Source: Scleropages formosus (Eukaryota; Chordata; Actinopteri; Osteoglossiformes; Osteoglossidae). Taken from it: a stretch of 64,000 bases of DNA. The stretch is from the NCBI RefSeq assembly GCF_900964775.1, contig NC_041809.1:26795338-26859337 (forward strand), read 5' to 3'. Under the pieces are notes generated by a model. That model was not told where the DNA came from and made no database searches. It worked only from the letters and a program-made list of their open reading frames with translations. Positions 27,729 through 48,393 of the stretch are shown piece after piece (within the stretch, counting starts at the first letter, position 1; each line of letters opens with the position of its first letter). The position numbers and the translations under genes are program-made.

Positions 27729-29440
27729 GCGCCATCACAGCTGCCTCCCGTGCATTGCTCTTCCAGAGGACCTGCTGTTTTACATCACCCCACTTTTCCT
27801 GTTTCTTTTGGTTTGTTTTTTACCCTCTTCTGGTTTTTATTAAAGGTTGCTCCAGATTTTTTCCCCATTTTATTTTTTGCAATTCATTCCCTCAGGAATT
27901 AATTTGGCATGTGGTTATGAATCCTCTTCATTATTCATATTTGCTACCTTTCTTGCCATCCCTTCTTGCCATCCTGTCTTCTCCAGCATATATTTCATTT
28001 CCACAGGTTATTTAGTCTCTCTTCCCGCCCCCACCCCCCTTCTAAACAAAAGCAGGGCCATAGTTAAATGTACTGAACTGTCATAAGGTTTTTTTTGTGC
28101 TTGAGTTATGTTGATGCAGGGGAGGGGTGGGGTTGGACTTTGCTGGGAGAATGGTAATTGTTGCAAAACTGTTCAATTTTATTTTTTCATGTCTTTCTAT
28201 AGACATCTGACGAGCAGGATTAAACAGTGCTTTGGAATAAAGGATTGTGAAGCACAATTCATTCATATTAGGATTATCAAAGCGTTTTTGGAAGGAGCTG
28301 CAGTCAGATCATTGGAGGCAATGGTATGACAGCAAGTGCTTCAGTCACCTTTTACCACTTGGCAGTATTGATAATTACAGAAACTATCCATATCACTTGT
28401 AAAACCTCTAACCCAACAATGGTTTCATTGGTTAAGAATTCTTGATGGCACATTCCCCACTGATTCTGCCGATCAGTACTGCTAAGAATGCATGATGTTT
28501 GGTATGACATTGTAGCAATGCTTGTACATTATCTGGTACAGGCATCAACTTTTTTTCTGTTAAGTATAGATTTTGTTAATGTGCCCCTTATTGAAATTTA
28601 TAATTTCCCAGAGCATGTTATGCAAATTTGTAGTTTTTCCAGGCAGTTTAAACATGGCAATTTTACCTTGGCCCTGCCTATAAATGGATTTTGTTTTATA
28701 TAAACCTGAGTGGCTTGGAGGTGATCGATATTTGGTATTCTGAATTTAAGCCACACCTCCCCAGAGAAAAAAAAACAAACAGCCACATGATTTGCTGTAA
28801 CATGTATCAAGTGAGGAAAGTGGGGAAGTTTTATTTCATTAGTCCTGATTCTAACTTGTTGCCTCCTTCTTTTTGATTTTGCTGGAACTCAAAGGTTTGG
28901 AATGGAGGAGGGGCTTCGTGGGTGCCGGTCCTTGGAGCCGGATCGTTGGATCAGTTCATAATCAGGATAGGATAGGATAAGGATGGATCCGAGGAGGCCG
29001 GATCAGATAACCTGGAACCTTAGGAGTGGATCCTTCACCCACCTTTTTTCCCTTTCTTTTTTTGACTCTCCGCCAAATAATAATTACTGGAGTTAACATC
29101 AAAATTTCTTGTAATTGGCCATAAATAAATTTTTGTGGCGCCCCCAGAGATGAGCATACACATGGGAGTCTGCCTTTTCTTTTTATTTTAACTTTTGAGA
29201 TAAGGAGCAAAGCGAGGACCAGGAGGCTGGATCAGTCTACTTGGATGGATTCCACATGAGGAGCATGGTAAATAGAAGGGTGTTGTGTTGGGAGGGTTGG
29301 TTTGGTTTCTTTGTGGTAGTTTATGAATGAAAAAACTACAGTACTTGGCTTTCGTCATAAGTAAATGGATGAGCTGTTTTAAAGTGATCTCTTCTAGTTT
29401 AGTGTCTTTGTCTCCTTAATAAAGACTATAAAATGCAGTG
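27729..29440 (+). other. srsf1 3'UTR with GGA-rich segments
   Basis: A long 3'UTR of about 1.7 kb ends after AATAAA at 29418-29423. The part from about 28880 to 29035 is packed with GGA trinucleotides (about 17), and a second cluster lies at 29205-29275. GGA is the core of the SRSF1 binding motif. In mammals the SRSF1 3'UTR is highly conserved and mediates negative autoregulation. An acceptor-like 'cttttgagataag' near 29203 and a donor-like 'catg|gtaaat' at 29270 could bound an alternative 3'UTR exon. Confidence 0.6.
29418..29423 (+). promoter_or_regulatory. srsf1 poly(A) signal (AATAAA)
   Basis: AATAAA in 'ccttaataaagact', followed about 25 nt later by a GT-rich stretch. A good candidate main 3' end. 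Confidence 0.6.
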
Positions 29441-30820
29441 AGTTTGAGTCTGGGTTTGTAACATTTGGGAACAAATTCAATTCCAAGACAGGTACCTTAA
29501 ACCTCACATGCCTTGATGGATTTTAAGAGTCGTCATAGTGCAGACTCCCAGCGGCTCTTTATAGTACGTTTCTTATCCCTTCATGATTCTAAAACGCTTC
29601 CTATATTCCTGAATAACATGAATAATGCAATATAAGCTTGGGGACTAAACCCATCAGCAAAATGTCTAATTCTTGAAACTGGTATTTTATAAGGTCCTTA
29701 TATATCTTAATAGTATCACAAGGCAATTAAATGTTCATAAGTGACTGACCCCAGTGAATGTGTCTGCTGTGAACAAGATCTGACTTGTATACAACCCTGT
29801 ACCAGTCAAAAAAGTTTGTGTACTGCTAGAAACTAGTTTTTCCTCAAGGTACTTGGTCAAGTCTCAGAATTTACCAACATGTCATCCCAGCTCTTCTGCA
29901 CCAGCTGACACAGAGCAGTTATGTTGCTTTGCTTGGACTATTCTCTGTAATTTGTCCCATACAGGTATTATCCTTGTTGCCCATTTGTACTCAAATTAAA
30001 GTGCTTGGTATTGGTATTTTGAGTTCTTACAGAAGATTAGGTAACCCCAGGGTTTGACCATAAGAAACAACACCGTAGGACCACAATTAACAGAGCACAC
30101 TTTTAATTTAGTCATTTTAGAACTGACTTTGAAAGTGAATGTCTTTCAAATACATGTAGTGGGCTACTGTAACAATGAAAAAGCATGAAACAAAAACTAC
30201 CCAAGAAAACTTAAACAGTATAGAGAAGTCAAACATTTGTATAGAAGTGTTTGATGAAATAATGCCAGAACTGGTAATTGGTACTGTACTAGACCTGGCT
30301 GTTTGGGTCCTAATTCCCCTGGGGACTAACTCAGGGTCTCAGTGTGTGTCTTTTTAAACTTCAATCTGGTTATTAAGCATGGAAATTATGTACAGTTCAT
30401 AAGAACAAAAAGGTAACAGCATTTGTGGTATACAATGGGAAAACTAAATTCTAGCACATTCTTTGAATTGATTAATTTGACATACACAACTATGACCGGC
30501 CCCCAGCACGTGGCCCCTCAGACCACAAAACTAGACTAAGGGCTCCCTAACATGGAGACCTTTCTTAAATGTCACTCTTCCAAAGTATTTAAAAAAAAAA
30601 AAAAACAAGTAATGTAGTGTTTCAGATTACGTTGCACGTTTCGAGATGGGGGGGAAAAAAAAAAAAAACAGGAACTCTCAAACTGGACGACAAAAAGTTA
30701 ATTCGGAAGAAGCTTTAGCTCACCTCTCCGCTGCGCGCCCGGTGCATTGTGGGCTGAAATAAGATGCGGGCAGAGAGGAGCTGGAGAAGAATGCATGCGG
30801 CTCGCGGGGAGAGGCCGCCT
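29441..30820. other. srsf1-dynll2 intergenic region
   Basis: AT-rich DNA with two A-runs (30588-30604 and 30656-30668). No gene or recognisable repeat seen. Confidence 0.5.
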
Positions 30821-30823
30821 CTC

Positions 30824-31046
30824 GACCAATGGGAATGACGGCTTCGTGCGGCAGTGCGGAGGGTGGGGGGAGGTATTTTAACGGGGCAGAAACCCGCAGA
30901 TCAGCCACAAGCAAATTGTAACAGCAGTCGAGTCACCCGTGGAAGCGGCTAAGGTGTAACGCGAGTTAGCAGCAACAGCGGCGGTGGGGAAAACCGGTAT
31001 CATCCGGGAAGCCACACTGATTGAAGAAACAAACGTTCAACAAAGG
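30824..31046 (+). promoter_or_regulatory. dynll2 core promoter and noncoding first exon
   Basis: CCAAT at 30826-30830 and a TATA-like 'tattttaa' at 30874-30881 are spaced as in a classical promoter, predicting a start near 30905. The transcript would run to a donor 'caaagg|gtgagc' at 31047 and splice to the acceptor at 32709, giving a noncoding exon of about 140 nt. No ATG upstream of the donor competes convincingly. Confidence 0.55.
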
Positions 31047-31399
31047 GTGAGCCAGCCACAGAGTATGCGATCATATGGTGTTCGTGCATGCTGCAGAACC
31101 GTCTGCTTTTACTGACAACGCAAGTGTGATGTGAACCGAACCAAATGACCCTCCCACATGTACAGCTGCACAGATTTATGACGGGGCAGCGCTGCAGGGC
31201 CGCTACTGCACAGCGCTGCCGGGCAGATTTAGCGCAGCTGTACATCATGCAAGGTGCTGACGAGATTCCGTGTGTACTGACGTTGTGATTTTTTTTTTTT
31301 TTTTTTTTTTTTTTTCTTTTTAAAAAAGCGGGTTTTGCATGAACTGTTTTCGTGGTTGTCCACAAATGACGAATCACTTCCGTTGGATACACCTCGTAT

Positions 31400-31706
31400 T
31401 GTCGCGCAGCCCGTACGGTGTGTTAATCGTGCCGCACGGGCCGTTTTAGCGGTGTTGTGGCGTTAACGGCTGCCGCGCTCGCGCCCCAGTGTGGCGGGTG
31501 TGCTCGTGCGCTGTGGAGGGAAGCGACGTTATGTAACGACGCCCGGACGGCGCCGAGCGGAGCGCGCTGCGGCCGCGCGCTCGAAACGACGCACCTGGGA
31601 ATCACGTGCGACGCGCGGCTCTGAGCCGCTCGCGGCGTGTTTCTCGAGATCTCCGCGGTGTTTGGCGCGCAGCCCTGGAGCGGAAGCGCTGCGCGGCACC
31701 TCGCAG
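31400..31706 (+). promoter_or_regulatory. CpG-rich block in dynll2 intron 1, possible alternative promoter
   Basis: Very rich in CpG, with an E-box 'tcacgtgcg' near 31602. It ends with a strong donor 'ctcgcag|gtattt' at 31707, which could splice to the dynll2 coding exon. The shape suggests a second noncoding first exon. Unproven. Confidence 0.4.
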
Positions 31707-32714
31707 GTATTTTGTTTTCCGTGGAGCGGGTGGCTGTGATTTCCAAAATCTTGCCCGCCTTCATTTGCGCCAACTTCAGAACTTTAATTTATGACTCATG
31801 ACTCTACGCTGGCGTTGAGAGATGACCCTGCCTGTGTTGGCAGCGGCTCTATTAAATAGACTACTTCTGCTTATTTTTATCTCTTTTTCTTAAAACTTGT
31901 ATGTATTCAGTGGGCTGCAGCCAAGCCGTGGAAGTGTGAAAGAACGTGTAAGAATGAAGGTTTTTGTGGCCAACAGTGCTGTCCCCTTGGGGTGGGAGGC
32001 AGCCCAGGAAGAAAGTGACTACGTCTGGGAGTTGGACATTTAAGGAAACGCACTTGAACGTGGATGTCCTCTCCTCCTGCCCTGAGCAACAGAACACGTG
32101 TGGGGTTTTTTTTTTTTTTTTTTTTTTTTTTCCCCCCCTCCCTCTTGTGGCTTTTGAAGTCTTTAGAGGTTGTGTTTTGAACTCGGAAGGGTGACATTTC
32201 CATTAGACACTTCAGTGCAACAACCATCTAGACTGAGCATTTGGGGTAGGTGTCTTGTTGGGCACACCGCAGAAACAGTTAAATGGGTTGTATTGAATAA
32301 CTCGAATAAATGAGTAGTAAGCTGAGGAACAGCAGATGCCAGTGGAATGTGGAGAAGGTAGCTGTAGCTTTCAGGATCCAGCCTGTTGAGCAGTGAGGGG
32401 GTGGATGTTGGTTGGGTCTGGCCCTCAAACCACAAGTGCTTGGATCTGCCGAGTGGAGATGATCGTGATCTGCAGCACAATGTAACATTATTAACGCCTT
32501 GCTTCACTACAGTTCATGCAGCAAAGGTGTTAAATTCAGCTTTTTAAAAAAAAAAAAAAAAAAATCGGCTCTGAATCTGCATTTATTTCATGCATGGTAA
32601 TGAAGACGTTGCTTAAATTCCACACTTTACGGGCCAGAGTAAAAGCCTGGAATATTTTTTCACTTCGTTCTATTAAACCTGTGTGTTCCTCCTCCACTGT
32701 TGCACACAGGCATC

Positions 32715-33193
<479 letters not shown>

Positions 33194-33207
33194 ACCATAG
33201 ATGACTG

Positions 33208-33259
33208 ACATGAGGGAGCTTCCTGCCCCTCCCACCTGGACTGATGCACTGATGGCTAA
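33208..33259 (+). repeat. Source copy of a 52-bp exact duplication (dynll2 3'UTR)
   Basis: This segment starts 15 nt after the dynll2 stop. The same 52 bases recur without a mismatch at 35388-35439. Flanking bases differ on both sides. Confidence 0.9.
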
Positions 33260-33540
33260 TGCTTCACCTCCTCCATATACACACTTAATACACACAGAGG
33301 GGAGGGGGGGGGGGAGAGCAAAGACGCACTATTTAAAAAAGGAAAAAAAAAAAAAACTGGCTGTGCGCAAATGCATGGACGGTGTACAATATTTGACGTG
33401 AATATGTTGCAGTAAAAATCTTGCTTTTTAGTTGCTGGAAAATAAGCAACAAGAGGAGATTTTTGTTAATGCTTTTTACTTTTATTTTGTTATTGCACTC
33501 AAGTTGTATAAAATGCTTTGAAAGTGGCCTTTAAGTGAAT

Positions 33541-33546
33541 AATAAA
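33541..33546 (+). promoter_or_regulatory. dynll2 poly(A) signal (AATAAA)
   Basis: AATAAA 348 nt after the stop, in 'gaataataaagaat'. Confidence 0.55.
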
Positions 33547-33618
33547 GAATAGTTCTACACTTATTTCAAAATCATTGTTGCATCACTTACTGTGGGGAGA
33601 GCCCTTATCTGTCTGAAG

Positions 33619-33652
<34 letters not shown>

Positions 33653-33852
33653 TGCTTATTTTATGACCTCATGTACCACTTGAGCTGCTACATCAATGAT
33701 CTGTTGACTACACTCCCTTCTCTTGACCAAAGGCAAAGATTAATATAGCTGTTTGGCAGGATAACTAAATCAAGACCATGGTTTTTTTTAATTGCTGTAA
33801 GTGATGGGGCTTGACTAAACATGTGGCATAAACTCTACGGTCTATGTAAATC

Positions 33853-34020
33853 GTATAATTTACCTTATGCTTTTCTCCAACATGACTTCCACAACTTAGC
33901 TACCGTTTACAAATATTTACCCATTGCTTGTGGGTTTGGCAGCATCAGTTCAGGGTAAGTACCTTGCTCAATGGTACTGGAGCAGGAGGTGGAAACAAAA
34001 TCTTTCGATTATGTTCTTGT
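33853..34020 (-). repeat. Type A SINE, reverse, degraded
   Basis: Reads 'ttatgcttttctccaacatg ... gggtaagtaccttgctcaat', the reverse complement of the type A tail and middle. The tRNA head is mostly lost. Confidence 0.55.
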
Positions 34021-34424
34021 ACTCTAAGGTATAGCATTAACAGCAACACTATCTGCTGCCCTCTAACATGTACTCTGTGGAAAATGGCTACTTGCTGCTC
34101 TGCATGTGTACTGACACTTGTTGAAGTCTGCGGAGTGCTGCTTCTGGAATACTTGACTTCACTGTTGCTATAGGACAGTAATTTTTCTGGTAAGCTGAAG
34201 CAATCTCTCATCCTATATAATCAATACTTCACCAAGGGCATATAGTTTTCTTACCATGGAAAGACCAAAATCACCCATTTCATTGTGAGCTGATCAGACT
34301 GCAGTATAGTACTTAAGTACAAATATGGGAAACTTGGTTCGTCCCCCGCTCGGTATAAACAACCACGCAAAAACACGGTACAAAAGAGGGTAACAGGAGA
34401 GAAATTGGTGCGCAGCAGCATAAA

Positions 34425-34566
34425 GCTATTTTATCCAGGTGATTTACAATGTTAGACTATTTCAGATTTATGTACCAATTTACATCTCAAGAGCTGTGTT
34501 ACGGGAGTAATTGGGTTAAGCGATTGAGAGCAAGAGTGGGATTCGAACCAAAGACCTTCACTGGGA
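34425..34566 (-). repeat. SINE fragment, reverse
   Basis: A reverse tail-like 'tttatccaggtgatttacaa' and a reverse B-box 'gggattcgaaccaaagacc' bracket a diverged middle. Confidence 0.5.
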
Positions 34567-34804
34567 GATAACCTTGTCAGCTTTAATGCCTGCTATCAGA
34601 AAGGTGCGGAGCACTGTCTTGATACGCGGGTAAGATGTAGGATGTAAGGTAAGGTATAGCGGTGCAGCTCAGCGCTCGGCTACCGCACCGCTTCCGCCGC
34701 ATAAATCGGAGGACTCTTGGAAGCGCTTTAGGGGTGCGTCAGTACAATCACAACGTACTTTTCCCTGACACCTAATCATAGTTGAACAAATGAGCGTTGA
34801 CCAT

Positions 34805-35158
34805 AAATAATTTACTTTTATTTAGCAGACACTTCTCTCCAAAGCATCTTCCAGTGAACTCTACGTAGCGTTATCAGCCCACACACCTTATTCACCATGG
34901 TGACTTACACTGCTTACACCGGGTCACTCATCCATACATCAGTGGAACACACTCCGTCTGTGTCACTCACGCACTACGGGGAACCTGAACAGCATGTCTT
35001 GGAGTGTGGGAGGAAACCGGAGCACCCGCGGAGGAAACCCACGCACACACTGGGAGAACACGCGGACTCCAAACACACTGAGCAGGGATCGAACCCACGT
35101 CGTCTCGCACCACCCAGGCGCTGTCGCAGCGCTACCCGCTGTGCCACCGTGCTGCTGC
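34805..35158 (-). repeat. V-SINE-like element, reverse, near full length
   Basis: The reverse of the element at 53274-53640. It has the tail near 34815, a conserved central block around 34995-35070 (reverse of 'tttcctccgggtgctctggt') and a tRNA-like head at 35085-35158 with the B-box reverse 'gggatcgaaccc'. The central block resembles the V-SINE family core. Confidence 0.7.
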
Positions 35159-35387
35159 CGTGCCGATTTCAAGACATTTAAAGAGACGGGCTGCGGGGAC
35201 AAGTGGCTCTCGAGGGAGAAGGAACGAGCTGATCGCCAGGTACACAAGAGCAACCGCTCGGTGGTCTCACGGGGGGGGGTACCGGGCATTATGTGTTCTA
35301 CTACTTATAAGACTCCAATTGCATTGTCCTCCCATCGAAGACACCGCGAAGTGTCCGAAGCGACCGCAGCCAACTAAGCCGTAAAAT

Positions 35388-35439
35388 ACATGAGGGAGCT
35401 TCCTGCCCCTCCCACCTGGACTGATGCACTGATGGCTAA
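35388..35439 (+). repeat. Displaced exact 52-bp copy of dynll2 3'UTR
   Basis: Identical to 33208-33259, in the same orientation, 2.18 kb downstream. The surrounding sequence is unrelated to dynll2. Confidence 0.9.
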
Positions 35440-35584
35440 AGCAACACAGAACTGTGAGCAAAATAAACACAGTTAATACACGTTTATCTTGTATTATAAT
35501 ATTGTAATTTATAATATTGTAATTTAACAGCCGCGACTCCTGTATAATTGTGCGTAAATGTTAGTGTACCTTATTAAAAAAAAA

Positions 35585-35832
35585 AAATTGTAGGAAGAAG
35601 GTGATCAGGATTCGTCCGAGTTTAATGCACCTACTACTCGCGCGATCATGAACACGACTGGGGGCATAAATATGATAGTGGAAAGAAACAAACTAAGTTT
35701 ACTTAAGAATCACATGTCTGCAATTGTGTCTCTAATGATCATGTACGGTCATGCACAAAATTGTATTTTCTCTGAGATGTACGTCGCTTTTGGAGAAAAG
35801 GCCGTCTGCGAAATGAATAAATGTAACTAGTT
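35585..35832 (+). repeat. LINE 3'-end fragment with shared SINE tail
   Basis: It shares 'aggattcgtc', 'tttaatgcacctac', 'tagtttacttaag' and 'cacatgtctgcaattgtgtc'-type blocks with the LINE end at 46640-46860. It finishes with 'gtctgcgaaatgaataaatg'. Confidence 0.6.
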
Positions 35833-36147
35833 AAGGAACCGGACAGAACGGTTGAACCAATGGAGTTGAAGTGACGGATCATCGACAACGAAAGAATCCA
35901 TTTGTAGACAGTAAAACGTTCATTAAAACGTATCACTTTATTTCCCTGTCACGTGTCACCCGTTCTTGCAACTACATTATCATAATTTTGTTTTGTGCTA
36001 TTAAAATATCACATTTCCTTCTAGCACGTACTGTTATTTCAACCCCATTTATATTTATAAACGCGACCCCAACCTGCGCACCAGCAGCGCTACGGCAACG
36101 CCGGAAAAAGTCAGATCGCTTCACCTTTGACCTCGGATGTGGATTCC

Positions 36148-36163
36148 GGTTGCCACGGCAACC
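36148..36163 (+). promoter_or_regulatory. RFX X-box in the heatr6 promoter
   Basis: 'ggttgccacggcaacc' is a palindromic X-box, differing from the GTTGCCATGGCAAC consensus at one central base. It lies 20 bp before the heatr6 ATG. A YY1-type 'aagatggcggc' overlaps the ATG itself. Confidence 0.65.
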
Positions 36164-36182
36164 GTCGCCCAGTCTCTCAAAG

Positions 36183-45257
<9,075 letters not shown>

Positions 45258-45527
45258 GGGGCCCGGGTTGTGCGGCGCAGGTCCTTTGTGGATGAGACTC
45301 TGGGGACTGGCAAGAATTTGCAGGTGTTAGTAGGCCCGAGTCACGAAAAGCAGCATTGCAGAGTGAAGTGGTTTCTGCTGGGCTTGTCGCACTGAACACA
45401 AAGGCAGTCTTCTGCTCCTGATCATGTGCTTCCTTTCCTGAACGACTGACTGATGCCTTGTTTGCTGTTGTTGGGTCTTGCAGTGCTCCTCTTATTTTTG
45501 GTCTTGCGACTAAGGAAGATTAAATGC

Positions 45528-45533
45528 AATAAA
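45528..45533 (+). promoter_or_regulatory. heatr6 poly(A) signal (AATAAA)
   Basis: AATAAA 271 nt after the stop. A second one lies near 45623. Confidence 0.6.
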
Positions 45534-46404
45534 TGCCTTTTATTTTTATTAATGCTACTTGTTGCATGTCTCTTTTAGGTTAAGTGCTGAGAGGTCACTT
45601 GTTGGAAAGTATGTTATAGAAAAATAAAATGGTTTGATTTTAACAGGATGTGTGATTTGCTGATATGTGTTTGTCACCGAAACATTGAATTCTGGCCCAG
45701 AGGACAGGTGCTGTGTCCAGCAGAGGGCCCTGTGGTCCCGACGGTTTTCATTCCCATTATTATTTGCAGCGCCGTCCCTCCTTTTTCTACTAAATTATTA
45801 AGCTGTGACTGAAGACTGGAAGTAGGACTTGTATAGTTGGAAATTACTGAGAAAAAGTCTCAAAACAATTTTTACTTGGGAGAAAGCAGTTATGTTCCTT
45901 TTTTTTGATTAAACTGGAATGAACATATTAAACTGATCTTGGTACATATGCAGAATTTAATGCTTCAGATTGTTCAAAGGTAAACAGATGAAAACGACAT
46001 GTCGCTCAGTTTTCAGCTTATGCTGAATGGCATAAAATAAAAGGAAAAATGCTCCAGTCCTGAAATTAAGAGAAGCAGTAAGCTTTTGAGATTACATGTC
46101 ATAAACTTACCGACGACCGTGTACTGTAGACCATAAAAACACATTGTAAATATAAAAATGTGCTAATCTCATTCATATGGAGTAGTAAAGCATTGTTTTG
46201 TCACTAATGCAGTGGAAATATAGATGGCAATGTTTCCACACGTTCTTCTGTAGGCACAGAATCCATTTTCTCGTCTGTTTTGTGAAGTGATGTAATGTAA
46301 TGCCCCTTTATTTCCTCTATGCTTTCCTCAGGAATCATATGAGAAAGTGATCGAAAGCCACTTTGAGTCCCTGCAGTGATCGAAACCTGTGGCTTGTTCA
46401 TTCT

Positions 46405-46870
46405 TTACCTTCCCCTCTCACTCAGAACTGCTGAATCTCTGTCTGCATTCAAGTAGGGTCTGAAAATTCACCTTTTACGGATCCGCTTCGCCCAAGATCT
46501 CTCCAGCTCATGATACGGTGTAAATGTTCAGGCACCGTAACTTCATGAGCATCGCCAGATAAAGCCTTTATTCAGCCTCTACTCCGGCATTGTTTTTGCT
46601 TGCTCGTGTATCTCATAATATTTAAAAAAAAAAAAAAAAAGGGAAAAATTTGTAGGAGGGTATCAGGATTTGTCTATCCTGTGTTTTATGCACCTACATG
46701 AACGATGAACCTCGGTGCAGCAAGTGGTAGGTGACAAACTAGGTTTACTTGAGTCACATGTCTGCAGCTTTGTCTCCTTCTCTTAATGTAATACATAAAT
46801 TGTACTTTTGCTGAGATTTACACCACAGAAAAGAGCCTTTCACTGCGGTTTAGTAGTGTAGGCACTGTAA
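46405..46870 (+). mobile_element. LINE 3'-end fragment (L2/CR1-like)
   Basis: It opens with the end of a reverse transcriptase frame ('ctcactcagaactgctgaat', as in LRTAES...) and continues with a 3'UTR shared by the copies at 16310 (reverse) and 35585. An A-run interrupts it near 46622-46640. Confidence 0.6.
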
Positions 46871-47239
46871 ACACGGGTTACTGGTTAGAAAAATAGACGT
46901 TGCTTTATTACAGTCAGAAAATGCCTGTTGAAAATCTTACATACAGCAGGTTGCTGCTTCATTTCCCAACAGGTGAGTAAGCTACTTAAAATTCCAGCTG
47001 GTATAAACTGATAAAATGTGTTTAAAAAAAAAAAAAAAAGAAAAAAGTGTGCTGTAAGAATATTTTAAACTGGGAATAATGCTGGATCGTTTCTTCCTCA
47101 CGGCATGTGATGTATACAAGCCTTTTTACAGTCTGAGTATAACCACATCATAAAAGTGTAAAAGAGAACGCAAATAAAGTTCGGGAATAAAAGTCCCGAA
47201 GAGGCCGTAAAAAGCAGATATTTGCGTACTATGAAGAAT

Positions 47240-47710
47240 CCACGATTATGGAGGCCGGGTCGAAGGTGAGAAGTGCCGGCGTTACCTGTTGTCTCGCTTA
47301 ATGGGCTCGCGTAGGTCACGAGCAAAGGTACGACAATGTTTCACAAGAACCAGCTCGCTGCACCTGTTACGTGGCTCCGGTTTTATTTTACCACGGGACG
47401 GAATCGTGAAAGTATTGGACGCGAAATGGACGGACGCGGCGTAAACTTTTGCGGGGGATCCGAAGCGGTTAACAAGGTCGTTTGGCCGATGTGGACCAGA
47501 CGGATGCTTCCGTCTTTACAAACCTCCATCGGTGCGATACCTCGGTCCAGCGCAGCCTTTTCCTCTCGTGCGCTCGTCCGCGAGATCTTGACGCCTCGCG
47601 GAAGGCGGAGGGTCGAGCACCGAACCGTGCCCCTCTGATGAAGTCACCTGACAGTCGACTTTCTTACCGACAGACACGTGGCACGGTGCGGCACAGCTGA
47701 CTGCAGGCTA
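47240..47710. other. CpG-rich block in intergenic DNA, gene not recognised
   Basis: A locally high CpG density contrasts with the AT-rich surroundings. An open frame of 100 codons (47336-47638) has no recognisable similarity and is probably chance in GC-rich DNA. It could be an orphan CpG island, an enhancer or a decayed repeat. Confidence 0.35.
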
Positions 47711-47837
47711 GAGTATAGCGTATGCGGTGTTACTGCTTCCCATCCTTCACCCTGTTCCAAGCACACATCCACATGCAATTTTAATTTCACCAATTCATTT
47801 CTGTTCATTACTGTAAACACCACAAGCTTAATAAGGG

Positions 47838-48098
47838 GTGGCTAGTAGTGTAGCGGTTTGAGCTTCTGCCTTTGGACCCAAAGGTTGTGGGTTTGAATCC
47901 CCCCCCTCTGGCTATAGTACTCTTGAGCAAGGTCCTTACTCTGAATTGCTTTGGTAAAATTGCCCATGTATGTAAATAATTGGCCTTATGCCCTGTGTTG
48001 CCGGGTAGGCTCCGGTTCCCCGCGACCCCGTGTGGGACAAGCGGTTCAGAAAATGTGTGTGTGTAAATAATTGGAGAAAACTGTCAGCTAAATGTAAA
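47838..48098 (+). repeat. Type A SINE containing a 5'-truncated type B SINE insertion
   Basis: Type A head and middle run from 47838. A piece of type B (47984-48063) then interrupts it and is flanked by an 11-bp direct repeat 'taaataattgg' (47973-47983 and 48064-48074). Type A then resumes with 'agaaaactgtcagctaaatg'. Confidence 0.85.
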
Positions 48099-48182
48099 GT
48101 GACTGTTGTTATACTTCAGCAAAGTGTGTCGGAAAGCACGTGGGGTTCGAAGCAGTTTATGGGATGAGGTGTTTTAGAGAGA

Positions 48183-48393
48183 GGGGGTGCAGTGGCTCAG
48201 CGGGTTTGGCCGGGTCCTACTTTCTGGCAGGTCTGGGGTTTGAGTACTGCTTGGGGTGCCTTGTGATGGACTGGCGTCCCATCCTGGGTGTGTCCCCTCC
48301 CCCTCCAGCCTTGCACCCTGCGTTGCTGGGTTAGGCGCTGGCTTGCCACGACCCCACTTGGGACAAGCGGTTTCAGACTGCGTGTGTGTTTTA
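48183..48393 (+). repeat. Type B SINE
   Basis: 'gggggtgcagtggctcagcg' head, 'gcgtcccatcctgggtgtgt' body and 'gcgtgtgtgtt' tail. Confidence 0.85.

Larger units (their letters stand above)
33260..36147. other. dynll2-heatr6 intergenic region
   Basis: Dynll2 3'UTR remainder, poly-T near 33619-33645, then a mosaic of SINE, V-SINE and LINE fragments listed separately, plus the displaced 52-bp copy. No gene recognised between 33550 and 36147. Confidence 0.6.

Noticed and set aside
27478-27738. Cys/Gly-rich open frame on the minus strand
   Set aside because: It is the reverse of the srsf1 RS-domain codons; the low complexity explains the frame.
35871-36182. In-frame extension of heatr6 upstream of the ATG at 36183
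   Set aside because: It stays open by chance through AT-rich intergenic and promoter sequence including the X-box. The ATG at 36183 has better context and fits the family length.
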